A stretch of 61,569 bases of DNA from Pseudomonadota bacterium (GTDB taxonomy: Bacteria > Pseudomonadota > Alphaproteobacteria > JACQOE01). Position numbers and translations under genes: made by a program. The notes beneath the pieces were generated by a model. The model saw only the letters and a list, made by a program, of their open reading frames with translations. It did no database searches and was not told the origin of the DNA. The stretch is taken from assembly GCA_016202695.1 (NCBI GenBank), contig JACQOE010000079.1:1-61569 (forward strand), written 5' to 3'. Positions 1-8,742 of this stretch are shown piece after piece; the stretch's first letter is position 1; the number at the start of each line of letters is the position of its first letter.

Positions 1-275
1 CCCCGGGGCGCCGGGGTCGAGGGCCCTCGATACGCCCGGGCGGAGATAAGGCGCCTGCGAAAGGCCGTCCCATCCCCGGCTGGATGCGGCGCCGGCGCGA
101 GGCCGCCCAGGACCGTGTACGAGCTCGCGCGAGTACCGGAGGCCGGCCTCCGCCCTTCCCTCCCCCCGCACCCGCGGGGGCGACAGGGGCACCAGGGAAC
201 GAGGACAGGATCGCGACGGGAACGAAGAGCGGAGCGGACGAGACGAACAAGGAGTCGGATGCCCTCGCGGCGCGC
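1..275. other. Left-edge sequence without a recognisable gene
   Basis: No protein with codon bias or family resemblance is visible before the RNase P RNA promoter. The only structure noticed is a perfect 14-bp palindrome, TCGAGGGCCCTCGA, at 17-30, set in very GC-rich DNA. The few open frames here look like products of the high GC content. Confidence 0.6.
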
Positions 276-305
276 TTGACAGGGGCCGGCCCGGCCCCCC
301 ACATA
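276..305 (+). promoter_or_regulatory. Promoter of the RNase P RNA gene
   Basis: A perfect -35 hexamer TTGACA (276-281) is followed after 18 nt by CACATA (300-305), a reasonable -10. The first paired base of the RNA (312) lies 7 nt further on. The spacing and the match to the housekeeping consensus fit a strong, constitutive stable-RNA promoter. Confidence 0.7.
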
Positions 306-311
306 CGCCTT

Positions 312-726
<415 letters not shown>

Positions 727-1129
727 GCCTTCCCCCTCCACCCGGCCCCGCCCCCGCCCGACGGGCCGGCCTGGCGCCGGCACGGGGCGTGGATCCGCAA
801 TCGCCGGCGCCGCGGCCTTAAAAGAACATACCACGAACATAATATTGCCACATTTTGCGTGCCCTAATACATGTAGGCCCAAGATCGAGACTTCGGGGGT
901 CGCAGGGCTCTACTGACCTTCATTCATTTCGGACGCCAAGAACGGCCGCTATCTACCTAGTTTTACTGCCAATCCCATTGACGACCGGGAATACCCATGC
1001 TATCCCATAATGTCCCACGCGAGCGGCGCCGCATGGCGCTGGCGGCCGCTTTCCGGGACATCGACGCCGGCGTTCTTGCCGGCGGCTGGGGCGACCGCCG
1101 CGGGCGAGCGCGGGTGGGGGCAGGACTCG
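727..1129. promoter_or_regulatory. AT-rich regulatory region upstream of the dcw cluster
   Basis: No gene is seen between rnpB and mraZ. From about 815 to 1010 the DNA is far less GC-rich than its surroundings. It carries a direct repeat GAACATA (824-830 and 835-841, 11-bp period). It also holds a candidate mraZ promoter: TTGACG (978-983), 17 nt, TATCCC (1001-1006), overlapped by the CCCA boxes annotated separately. The 5' leader of mraZ would be a little over 100 nt. The promoter call is inference from sequence. Confidence 0.6.
974..1017. promoter_or_regulatory. Probable MraZ operator: phased CCCA/TGGG boxes
   Basis: CCCA occurs at 974, 994, 1004 and 1014, all on one 10-bp phase; position 984 is the only phase slot not filled. 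Read on the other strand this is TGGG repeated every 10 bp. MraZ proteins are known to bind TGGGN repeats separated by 5 nt in front of mraZ. The boxes overlap the candidate -35/-10 of the same promoter, as expected for autorepression of the dcw cluster. Confidence 0.78.
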
Positions 1130-1600
1130 GTGCTGTTCTTCGGGACCTACGTCAACAAGGTGGACCGCAAGGGGCGGGTCTCGGTCCCGGCCGCCTTCCG
1201 CGGCGCGCTCCAGCATCCCGCGGGCGCGCCCGAGGCCATCATCCTCAGGCCCTCGCATAAGGAGCCGGCGATCGACGTCTTTCCCGTCGACTATTTCGAG
1301 TCGCTCTCGGTCTCGCTCGCCGATCTCGACCTCTTCTCCGACGAGCAGGACGAGCTCTCGCTCACCCTCTTCGCCAGCGCGCTCCAGGTCCACTTCGACG
1401 GCGAGGGGCGGGTGCTGCTGCCGCGCGAGATGGCCGAGGCGGCGGGCATCACCACCCATGCCGCGTTCGTCGGCCGCGGCCACATCTTCCAGATCTGGGA
1501 GCCGGCGGCGGCGGAGGCCTCGAAGCGCGAGGCGATCGAGCGCGCCCGCCGGCGCGGCGTGACTCTGCCGCGCCGGCGCCCGGCCGAGGAGCCGAAGTGA
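1130..1600 (+). CDS. mraZ: Transcriptional regulator MraZ
   Basis: MraZ is a DNA-binding protein of the AbrB-like fold that represses its own division/cell-wall cluster. The 156-residue product has the two repeats of the family: an N-terminal [13 protein letters not shown] (residues 12-24) and the matching [11 protein letters not shown] about 80 residues later. I chose the GTG at 1130 because it gives the usual family length, starts right at the first beta strand ([11 protein letters not shown]) and follows a purine-rich GGGGGCAGGA site. An ATG at 1010 in the same frame would add 40 unrelated residues and lie on the operator. The stop overlaps the next start (GTGA). Confidence 0.93.
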   Translation: MLFFGTYVNKVDRKGRVSVPAAFRGALQHPAGAPEAIILRPSHKEPAIDVFPVDYFESLSVSLADLDLFSDEQDELSLTLFASALQVHFDGEGRVLLPREMAEAAGITTHAAFVGRGHIFQIWEPAAAEASKREAIERARRRGVTLPRRRPAEEPK

Positions 1601-2589
1601 ACGCCGCCGGCCACCGCCCGGTCATGCTCGCCGAGGTTCTCGAGCTCCTGGGGCCGCGCGACGGCGGTCTCTACCTCGACGGCACCTTCGGCGCCGGCGG
1701 CTACGCCCGCGCCCTCCTCGAGGCGGCCGACTGCGCCGTCTTCGCCCTCGACCGCGACCCCGAGGCGATCGGCCGCGGCGCCGCCGTCGCCGCCCTCTTC
1801 CCCGGCCGGCTCACCCTGATCGAGGGCCGCTTCTCGGCGATGGAGCGGCTTCTCGCCCCGCACGGGGTTTCCGGCGTCGACGGCGTCGCCCTCGACCTCG
1901 GCCTCTCCTCGGTGCAGATCGAGACCCCGGAGCGCGGCTTCTCGTTCCGCCTCGACGGCCCGCTCGACATGCGCATGGGCCGCTCCGGCCCGACCGCGGC
2001 CGACCTCGTCAACGCCCTTCCCGAGGACGGCCTCGCCGACATCCTCTGGCGCTACGGCGAGGAGCGGTTGGCGCGCAAGATCGCCCGCGCCATCGTCGCG
2101 GCGCGGGCCGGGAAGCCGATCGCCCGCACCCTCGATCTCGCGGCCCTGGTCCACGCCGCCGTCGGCGGCCGGGGCCGGCGCGACGGCATCGACCCGGCGA
2201 CCCGCACCTTCCAGGCGCTCCGGATCGCGGCCAACGACGAGCTGGCCGAGATCGAGGCCGGCCTCGCCGCCGCCGAGCGCCTGCTCAGGCCCCGCGGGCG
2301 GCTGGTGGTGGTCTCGTTCCATTCGCTCGAGGACCGCCGGGTCAAGGAGTTCCTGAGCGCGCGCAGCGGCGAGGGGCCGGCCCCCTCGCGCCACCTCCCC
2401 GCCGCCGGGGCGCGGGCGCGCCCCTCGTTCCGGCGCCTGACCCGGAAGCCCTTGCGCCCGGGCGCCGCCGAGGTGGCGGAGAACCCGCGCGCGCGCTCGG
2501 CGCGGCTGCGCGCCGCCGAACGCACCGAGGCTCCGGCCTGGGGCGCGCGCGGCCCGGCGCCGATGCCGGGGTCGGAGGCGCGGCCGTGA
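1597..2589 (+). CDS. rsmH: 16S rRNA (cytosine-1402-N4)-methyltransferase RsmH
   Basis: RsmH (MraW) uses S-adenosylmethionine to methylate N4 of C1402 in the decoding centre of 16S rRNA. The 330-residue protein shows the SAM-binding loop [10 protein letters not shown] (residues 28-37), the acidic LDRDPEA (51-57), the family motif [11 protein letters not shown], and near the C-terminus [15 protein letters not shown]. Length is normal. The start is a GTG that overlaps the mraZ stop by four bases, so the two are translationally coupled, as usual at the head of dcw clusters. Confidence 0.96.
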   Translation: MNAAGHRPVMLAEVLELLGPRDGGLYLDGTFGAGGYARALLEAADCAVFALDRDPEAIGRGAAVAALFPGRLTLIEGRFSAMERLLAPHGVSGVDGVALDLGLSSVQIETPERGFSFRLDGPLDMRMGRSGPTAADLVNALPEDGLADILWRYGEERLARKIARAIVAARAGKPIARTLDLAALVHAAVGGRGRRDGIDPATRTFQALRIAANDELAEIEAGLAAAERLLRPRGRLVVVSFHSLEDRRVKEFLSARSGEGPAPSRHLPAAGARARPSFRRLTRKPLRPGAAEVAENPRARSARLRAAERTEAPAWGARGPAPMPGSEARP

Positions 2590-2915
2590 TCCGCCCGGCG
2601 ACACTGATCTGGTCGCTGCTGGCGCTCGTCAGCGGCGTCGGGCTGTTCCTCCTCAAGCACGACGTGCAGCGCCTCGAGGAGGCGCACGCGCGGCTGATCC
2701 GCGCCATCGCCGAGGGCCGCGAGGCGATCCACGTCCTCAAGGCCGAATGGAGCTACCTCAACGAGTTCGACCGGCTCCAGGCCCTCGCCGACCGCCACCT
2801 CGAGCTCACGCCGATGAGCGGGGCGCGCTGGGGGCGCCTCGAGGACCTGCCCCGGCGCGACTCGCCCGCGGCCGGCGAGCCGGCGCCGACGCCGGCACGG
2901 AGGCCGAGGCCGTGA
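2586..2915 (+). CDS. ftsL: Cell division protein FtsL
   Basis: A small bitopic inner-membrane protein of 109 residues. A short cytoplasmic N-terminus is followed by one membrane segment (about residues 5-22) and a periplasmic leucine-zipper-like helix (about 25-70: [20 protein letters not shown]). That is the FtsL layout; the family forms the FtsQ-FtsL-FtsB complex that activates FtsW/FtsI. Sequence conservation in FtsL is low, so the call rests on topology and its position between rsmH and ftsI. It overlaps both neighbours through GTGA junctions. Confidence 0.88.
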   Translation: MIRPATLIWSLLALVSGVGLFLLKHDVQRLEEAHARLIRAIAEGREAIHVLKAEWSYLNEFDRLQALADRHLELTPMSGARWGRLEDLPRRDSPAAGEPAPTPARRPRP

Positions 2916-4741
2916 ACGCCCCTGTCGCGGCGATCCGCCCGGCCCCGGAGGCGGTGCGGATCGAGGGCCAGGCCAAGGAGGCGATCGAGACCGGACGCAC
3001 CCGGCTCCTGGTCGGGTTCGGCCTCTTCGCGCTCGCCTTCCTGGCGATCGCCGCCCGGCTGGTCGAGGTCTCGGTGCTCGCCCCGGGGGCGGGCCGGCCG
3101 CTCGTCGCCGCCGTCGATCCCGCGCCCCCCATCGTCACCCGCGGCGACATCGTCGACCGCAATGGCCTCGTTCTCGCCACCAGCCTGCCGACCGCCTCGC
3201 TCTACGCCGATCCGGCGAGCGTGATCGACGCCGGCGAGGCCGCCCGGGCGCTGGCCCAGGCGCTGCCCGGGCTGCGCCAGGCCGAGCTCTCCGCCAAGCT
3301 CGGCCAGCCCGGCCGCTTCGTCTGGATCAAGCGTCACCTCACGCCCCGCGAGCAGTACGAGGTGAACCGCCTCGGCATCCCCGGGCTCCACTTCCTGCGC
3401 TCCGAGAAACGGGCCTACCCGCAGGGGCGCATGGCCGCGCACGTGCTCGGCGCGGTCGACATCGACAACATCGGCATCGCCGGCGTGGAGCGGACGTTCG
3501 AGGAGACGCTCGGCGCCTCGGAGCGGCTCTCCCTCTCGCTCGATCTCAGGGTCCAGCACGTGCTCGCCCAGGAGCTGGCCCGGGCGATGGCGCGCTTCCA
3601 GGCGGCCGGCGCCGCCGGCCTGATCATGGACGCCGACACCGGCGAGGTCGTGGCCCTGGTCTCGCTGCCCGACTTCTCGCCCGAGCGCCTGGCGGGCGCG
3701 GATCAGGACGCCCTCTTCAACCGCGCCACCCTCGGCGTCTACGAGATGGGCAGCACCTTCAAGCTGTTCACCGCCGCGCTGGTCCTCGACTTCGGGGTGG
3801 CGACGCTCAGGAGCGGCTTCGACGCCCGCGAGCCGATCCGCGTCGCCCGCTTCACGATCCGCGACTACAAGCCGAAGAGGCGCCGTCTGACCCTGCCCGA
3901 GGTGCTGGTCTACTCGTCGAACATCGGCGCCGCGCGCATGGCGCTCGAGGCGGGAGGGGCGCGCCAGCGCGCCTTCCTCGGCCGGCTCGGGCTCCTCGAT
4001 CCGGCGACGATCGAGCTGCCCGAGGTCGGCCAGCCCCTGAGCCCGTCGCCCTGGCGCGAGATCAACACCATGACCGTGGGCTTCGGCCACGGGGTGGCGG
4101 TGAGCCCGCTGCAGCTCGCCGCCGCGGTCGCGGCGCTGGTCAACGGCGGCCTCTTGCCGACCCCGACCCTGGTCAAGCGCGAGGACGGCCGGCCGGCCAA
4201 GGCGGTGCGGGTGATCCGCAAGGAGACTTCCGACACCATGCGCCGGCTGATGCGCCTGGTCGTCACCCGCGGCACCGGCAAGGCCGCGGACGTGCCCGGA
4301 TACCTGGTCGGCGGCAAGACCGGCTCGGCCGAGAAGATCGAGGGGCGGGGCTATCGCGAGGGCGCGCTCCTCTCCTCCTTCGTCGGCGCCTTCCCCATCC
4401 ACGCGCCCCGCTACGTCGTGCTCGCCATCCTCGACGAGCCGAAGGGCCGGCCCGAGACCCACGGCTACGCCACCGGCGGCTGGGTGGCGGCGCCGGTCGT
4501 CGCCGCCACCGTCGCCCGCGTCGCGCCGATGCTGGGGGTGCGCCCGGTGGACGAGCGCGATCCCGGGATCCGCGCCGCCCTCGACCTCGATCTCTCGCCG
4601 CCGCCGGCCGAGGGAGCCGCCCGCGTCGCCGACCTTTCTTCGCCCGCCGAAGCGCCGGCGGGCGCGAAGACGGGGCGGGCGCCGATCCCGGGGGCCAGCC
4701 CCCGGATCAAGAGTCCGGGGGCCAGGCTTGCGTCTTTCTGA
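2912..4741 (+). CDS. ftsI: Septal peptidoglycan transpeptidase FtsI (PBP3)
   Basis: A class B penicillin-binding protein of 609 residues that cross-links septal peptidoglycan together with FtsW. It has one N-terminal membrane segment (about 32-52), a PBP dimerisation domain, and a transpeptidase domain with all three active-site motifs: S-T-F-K with nucleophile Ser281, SSN (335-337) and KTG (469-471). I used the GTG at 2912, coupled to the ftsL stop; in-frame starts further upstream would run through ftsL. The last about 35 residues are low-complexity and contain a GC palindrome (4638-4668). The end overlaps murE by 14 bp. Confidence 0.95.
   Translation: MNAPVAAIRPAPEAVRIEGQAKEAIETGRTRLLVGFGLFALAFLAIAARLVEVSVLAPGAGRPLVAAVDPAPPIVTRGDIVDRNGLVLATSLPTASLYADPASVIDAGEAARALAQALPGLRQAELSAKLGQPGRFVWIKRHLTPREQYEVNRLGIPGLHFLRSEKRAYPQGRMAAHVLGAVDIDNIGIAGVERTFEETLGASERLSLSLDLRVQHVLAQELARAMARFQAAGAAGLIMDADTGEVVALVSLPDFSPERLAGADQDALFNRATLGVYEMGSTFKLFTAALVLDFGVATLRSGFDAREPIRVARFTIRDYKPKRRRLTLPEVLVYSSNIGAARMALEAGGARQRAFLGRLGLLDPATIELPEVGQPLSPSPWREINTMTVGFGHGVAVSPLQLAAAVAALVNGGLLPTPTLVKREDGRPAKAVRVIRKETSDTMRRLMRLVVTRGTGKAADVPGYLVGGKTGSAEKIEGRGYREGALLSSFVGAFPIHAPRYVVLAILDEPKGRPETHGYATGGWVAAPVVAATVARVAPMLGVRPVDERDPGIRAALDLDLSPPPAEGAARVADLSSPAEAPAGAKTGRAPIPGASPRIKSPGARLASF
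4638..4668. repeat. GC palindrome inside the 3' end of ftsI
   Basis: CTTCGCCCGCCG and CGGCGGGCGCGAAG face each other around a 5-nt loop, with a two-base bulge. It resembles the CGCCCGCCTTCG core of the repeat in ftsZ, lpxC and uvrD but is more diverged. It falls in the low-complexity C-terminal tail of FtsI. Confidence 0.4.
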
Positions 4742-6197
4742 GCTGTTGAGCGGCGAGGGGGCAACGGGCGTGACCGCGGGTCCCGAGGCGTTGGAGGTGG
4801 AGATCACCGGGCTCGCCGCCAATTCGCGATCGGTGCGGCCGGGATACCTCTTCGCCGCGCTTCCCGGGACGCGCGTCGACGGGCGGCGCTTCATCGCCGA
4901 GGCGGTGGCCCGCGGCGCCGCCGCCGTGCTCGCGCCTCCGGGAACGCCGGCCGCGGGCGTGCCCGTGATCGCCGACGGGAACCCGCGCCGCCGGCTTGCC
5001 CGCCTCGCCGCCCGCTTCTACCGGCTCCAGCCGGCGACCATCGCCGCCGCCACGGGAACCAACGGCAAGACCTCGACCGTCGTCTTCCTCAGCCGCATCT
5101 GGGCCGGCCTCGGCCACAAGGCGGGAAGCCTGGGCACGCTCGGGGTCTCGGCCCCCGGCTTCGCCGCCGGCGGGGCGCTGACCACCCCCGATCCGGTGGC
5201 GCTGCATGCGACGCTGGCCGAGCTGGCCGGCGCCGGCGTCAGCCACCTCGCCCTCGAAGCCTCCAGCCACGGCCTCGCCCAGTACCGGCTCGACGGGGTC
5301 GCCATCCGCGCCGCCGCGTTCAGCAACCTCACCCGCGACCACCTCGACTATCACCCCGACCTCGCCGCCTACCGGGCGGCGAAGCTGCGGCTGTTCTCGG
5401 AGCTCCTGCCCGCCGACGGCGTCGCGGTGCTCAACGCCGACATGGACGAGGACACGCTCGCCAGCCTGCGCGCGGTGGCGCGCCGGCGCGGGCTCCGCGC
5501 CCTCGAGGTCGGCCGCAAGGGGCGCGAGGTGCGCATCCTCGAGGTCAGGCCCCGGCCCGACGGCCTCGACCTCGCGCTCGAGGCGGAAGGGGCGAAGGCG
5601 CGGCTCGCGCTTCCCCTGGTCGGCGCTTTCCAGGCGGCGAACGTCGCCCTCGCCCTCGGCCTCGCGCTCGCCACCGGCGCCGAGGCCGGGGCGGCGCTTC
5701 AAGCCGCGCGCGGGCTGCAAGCGGTGCGCGGGCGGGCCGAGCGCGTCGCCGAGATCATCAACGGCGCCGCCGTCTACGTCGATTACGCCCACACCCCGGA
5801 CGCGCTCGCGAACGTGCTCGCCGCGCTTCGCCCCCACGCCAAGGGGCGCCTCGTCGTCGTCTTCGGCTGCGGCGGCGACCGCGACCCCGGCAAGCGCCCC
5901 GAGATGGGCGCCATCGCTGCCCGGCTCGCCGACCTCGCCGTCGTCACCGACGACAACCCGCGAGGCGAGGACCCGGCCGCCATCCGCCGGGCGATCCTCG
6001 CCGCTTGCCCGGACGGGCGCGAGATCGCGAGCCGCGCCGAGGCGATCGCCACCGCCGTCGCCGGGCTCCGGCCGGGCGACGTGCTGGTGATCGCCGGCAA
6101 GGGCCACGAGAGCGGCCAGATCGTCGGCGGGCGGGTGCTTCCCTTCGACGACGCCGCCGTCGCCCGCGACGCGGCGGCGCGGGAGGGCGGGCGATGA
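4728..6197 (+). CDS. murE: UDP-MurNAc-L-Ala-D-Glu:meso-DAP ligase MurE
   Basis: MurE adds the third amino acid to the peptidoglycan stem peptide in the cytoplasm, using ATP. The 489-residue protein has the Mur-ligase P-loop GTNGKT (residues 110-115), the ERF-type glutamate/histidine region and the signature DNPR (409-412). DNPR in this position is the known mark of meso-diaminopimelate-specific enzymes, so the organism should have DAP-type peptidoglycan. The start is an unusual TTG (4728) giving the family-typical MRLSELL; a GGGGCCAGG stretch precedes it inside ftsI. Confidence 0.96.
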   Translation: MRLSELLSGEGATGVTAGPEALEVEITGLAANSRSVRPGYLFAALPGTRVDGRRFIAEAVARGAAAVLAPPGTPAAGVPVIADGNPRRRLARLAARFYRLQPATIAAATGTNGKTSTVVFLSRIWAGLGHKAGSLGTLGVSAPGFAAGGALTTPDPVALHATLAELAGAGVSHLALEASSHGLAQYRLDGVAIRAAAFSNLTRDHLDYHPDLAAYRAAKLRLFSELLPADGVAVLNADMDEDTLASLRAVARRRGLRALEVGRKGREVRILEVRPRPDGLDLALEAEGAKARLALPLVGAFQAANVALALGLALATGAEAGAALQAARGLQAVRGRAERVAEIINGAAVYVDYAHTPDALANVLAALRPHAKGRLVVVFGCGGDRDPGKRPEMGAIAARLADLAVVTDDNPRGEDPAAIRRAILAACPDGREIASRAEAIATAVAGLRPGDVLVIAGKGHESGQIVGGRVLPFDDAAVARDAAAREGGR

Positions 6198-7630
6198 GCG
6201 CGCCCGCCGTGCTGTGGAGCGCCGCCGAGGTGCTGGCGGCGACCGGCGGGCGCGGGCCCGCCGACTGGCGCGCGACCGGCGTCTCCATCGACAGCCGCAG
6301 CCTCAAGCCGGGCGAGCTCTTCTTCGCCGTCCGCGGGGTGCGGACCGACGGGCACCTCTTTGTCGCCAAGGCGTTCGAGGCCGGGGCGGCGGCGGCGGTG
6401 GTGCAGCGCCCGGTCGAGAACCTCGCCGGCGGGCGGGCGCTGGTGTGGGTCGCCGACACGCTCGCGGCGCTGAACGCGCTCGCGGCCGCGGCCCGGGCGC
6501 GGACCCGGGCCCGGATCGTGGCGGTGACCGGGAGCGTCGGCAAGACCGGCACCAAGGAGGCCCTCGCCCTCGCCCTTGGCCGCTTCGGGCCGACCCACGC
6601 CAACCCGGGCAGCTTCAACAACCAGTGGGGCGTGCCGCTGAGCCTGGCGCGGATTCCCGTCGAGGCCGCGTTCGGCGTCTTCGAGATGGGCATGAACCAC
6701 GCCGGCGAGATCGAGCCCCTGAGCCGACTCGCCCGCCCCGACGTGGCAGTGATCACCGCGGTCGAGCCGGTGCATCTCGGCCATTTCGCATCGGTCGACG
6801 AGATTGCCGACGCCAAGGCGGAAATTTTCGCCGGTCTCGCGCCGGGTGGCGCGGCCGTGCTCGACCGCGACAACCCGCACTTCGCGCGCCTGGCGGCGGC
6901 GGCGCGGGCGCGGGGCGTCGCCAGGGTGATTGGCTTCGGCGAATCGCCGGACGCCGAGGCCCGCCTCGTCGCCTGCCACGCCGAGAGCGCGGCGAGCACG
7001 GTCTCGGCGATCGTGGGGGCGCAGCCGCTCGGCTTCCGCCTCAATCTCGCGGGGCGCCACTGGGCGCGGAACAGCCTCGCCGTGCTCGCTGCCGTGCTCG
7101 CGCTCGGGCTCGACGTCGAGGCCGCGGCCGCGGCCCTGTCCGCCTGGCAGGCGGGGGCCGGGCGCGGGCGGCGCCACCGGATCGCGCTCGCCGGCGGCGG
7201 CCACGTCACCCTCATCGACGAGAGCTACAACGCGAGCCCGGCGGCGGTGCGCGCCGCGCTCGCCGTGCTCGGCTCGGCGCAGCCGGGGCGCAACGGCCGG
7301 CGCATCCTCGTGCTCGGCGACATGCTCGAGCTCGGCGAGGCGGGGCCCGCCCTCCACGCCGGCCTCGCCGAGGCGGTCGCGACCAACCGCGTCGACATGG
7401 TCTTCACCGCCGGGCCGCTCTGCGCCCACCTCTTCGCGGCGCTTGCCCCCGACCGGCGCGGCGCCCACGCCGAGACGGCCGAGGCGCTCGCCCCGCTCGT
7501 CGTCGCCGCGCTCGCGCCCGGCGACGTGGTCGCGGTCAAGGGCTCGGCGGGCCTCCGCATGGGGACCATCGTCCGCGCCATCCTCGGCGCGGCCCCGGCC
7601 CCCGCCGCCGTCAACGGCGAGGGTGCGTGA
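6194..7630 (+). CDS. murF: UDP-MurNAc-tripeptide:D-Ala-D-Ala ligase MurF
   Basis: MurF attaches D-alanyl-D-alanine to complete the UDP-MurNAc-pentapeptide. The 478-residue product begins with the MurF N-terminal fold (SIDSRSLKPGELFFA), has the variant P-loop TGSVGKTGTKE (G113-T118), the FNNQWGVPLSL segment typical of MurF, and a C-terminal domain with DESYNASP. The ATG overlaps the murE stop (ATGA). A longer open frame starting at 6005 lies inside murE and is not used. Confidence 0.96.
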   Translation: MSAPAVLWSAAEVLAATGGRGPADWRATGVSIDSRSLKPGELFFAVRGVRTDGHLFVAKAFEAGAAAAVVQRPVENLAGGRALVWVADTLAALNALAAAARARTRARIVAVTGSVGKTGTKEALALALGRFGPTHANPGSFNNQWGVPLSLARIPVEAAFGVFEMGMNHAGEIEPLSRLARPDVAVITAVEPVHLGHFASVDEIADAKAEIFAGLAPGGAAVLDRDNPHFARLAAAARARGVARVIGFGESPDAEARLVACHAESAASTVSAIVGAQPLGFRLNLAGRHWARNSLAVLAAVLALGLDVEAAAAALSAWQAGAGRGRRHRIALAGGGHVTLIDESYNASPAAVRAALAVLGSAQPGRNGRRILVLGDMLELGEAGPALHAGLAEAVATNRVDMVFTAGPLCAHLFAALAPDRRGAHAETAEALAPLVVAALAPGDVVAVKGSAGLRMGTIVRAILGAAPAPAAVNGEGA

Positions 7631-7645
7631 GAAGGGATCCGGGCC

Positions 7646-8734
7646 ATGCTCTTCCATCTCCTGCCGCCCCTCGCCGACGAGTTCATCGTCTTCAACCTGT
7701 TCCGCTACCTCACCTTCCGTACCGGGGGCGCGGTGATGACCGCGCTCATCATCAGCTTCCTGGTCGGCCCCGGCATGATCCGCTGGCTCAAGCGCCGGCA
7801 GCACAACGGCCAGCCGATCCGCGACGACGGGCCGGGGAGCCACCTTCTCTCCAAGAAGGGAACGCCGACCATGGGCGGCCTGATGATCCTGATCGCGGTC
7901 GCGGCCTCGACCGTGCTGTGGGCGGACGTGAAGAACCCTTACGTGTGGGCGGTGCTGCTGGTGACGGTGGGCTTCGGCGCGGTCGGCTTCGTCGACGACT
8001 ACCTCAAGGTCACCCGCCTCAGCCACCGCGGGCTTCCGGCCAAGCTCAAGCTCGGCCTCGAGTTCGCCGTCGCCTTCGTGGCGACGCTGGCCATCGTCGA
8101 GGTCACCCGCGCCCCCCTCTCCACCGGCCTCGCCATCCCCTTCCTCAAGGCGGTGCTGATCGACCTCGGCTGGCTGTTCTTCCCCTTCGCCATGCTGGTG
8201 ATGGTGGGGGCCTCGAACGCGGTCAACCTGACCGACGGGCTCGACGGGCTGGCGATCGTGCCGGTGATGATCGTCGCCGGCTGCTTCGTGCTGATCGCCT
8301 ACTTGGTCGGCAACGCGGTGTTCGCCAACTACCTGCAGCTCCACCACGTGCCGGGCACCGGCGAGCTCGCGGTCTTCTGCGGGGCGATGGTGGGGGCGAG
8401 CCTCGGCTTCCTGTGGTTCAACGCCCCGCCGGCGATGGTCTTCATGGGCGACACCGGCTCGCTCTCGCTCGGCGGCGCGATCGGCGCCATCAGCGTCGCC
8501 ACCAAGCACGAGCTGGTGCTCGCCATCATCGGCGGGCTGTTCGTGCTCGAGACCGTGTCGGTCATCGTCCAGGTGGTGTCGTTCAAGCTGACCGGGCGGC
8601 GAGTCTTCCGGATGGCGCCGCTGCACCATCACTTCGAGCAGAAGGGCTGGGCCGAGTCGACCATCGTCATCCGCTTCTGGGTGATCGCCTCGATCCTCGC
8701 CCTGGTCGGCCTTTCCACGCTCAAGCTGAGATAG
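7646..8734 (+). CDS. mraY: Phospho-MurNAc-pentapeptide transferase MraY
   Basis: MraY transfers phospho-MurNAc-pentapeptide to undecaprenyl phosphate, forming lipid I at the inner membrane. The 362-residue protein has about ten membrane segments and the catalytic motifs [21 protein letters not shown] and APLHHHFE. Length is typical. It is separated from murF by 15 bp and from murD by 8 bp, so it belongs to the same operon. Confidence 0.97.
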   Translation: MLFHLLPPLADEFIVFNLFRYLTFRTGGAVMTALIISFLVGPGMIRWLKRRQHNGQPIRDDGPGSHLLSKKGTPTMGGLMILIAVAASTVLWADVKNPYVWAVLLVTVGFGAVGFVDDYLKVTRLSHRGLPAKLKLGLEFAVAFVATLAIVEVTRAPLSTGLAIPFLKAVLIDLGWLFFPFAMLVMVGASNAVNLTDGLDGLAIVPVMIVAGCFVLIAYLVGNAVFANYLQLHHVPGTGELAVFCGAMVGASLGFLWFNAPPAMVFMGDTGSLSLGGAIGAISVATKHELVLAIIGGLFVLETVSVIVQVVSFKLTGRRVFRMAPLHHHFEQKGWAESTIVIRFWVIASILALVGLSTLKLR

Positions 8735-8742
8735 GCCGGCGG

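Noticed and set aside
1010-1129. Longer MraZ starting at ATG 1010
   Set aside because: It would add 40 non-conserved residues and start inside the CCCA-box operator; GTG 1130 has a ribosome site and gives the family length.
5783-8632. 949-residue minus-strand open frame opposite murE/murF/mraY
   Set aside because: It is antisense to three certain genes, has the Arg/Gly/His/Ala-rich look of GC-rich shadows and no family motifs.
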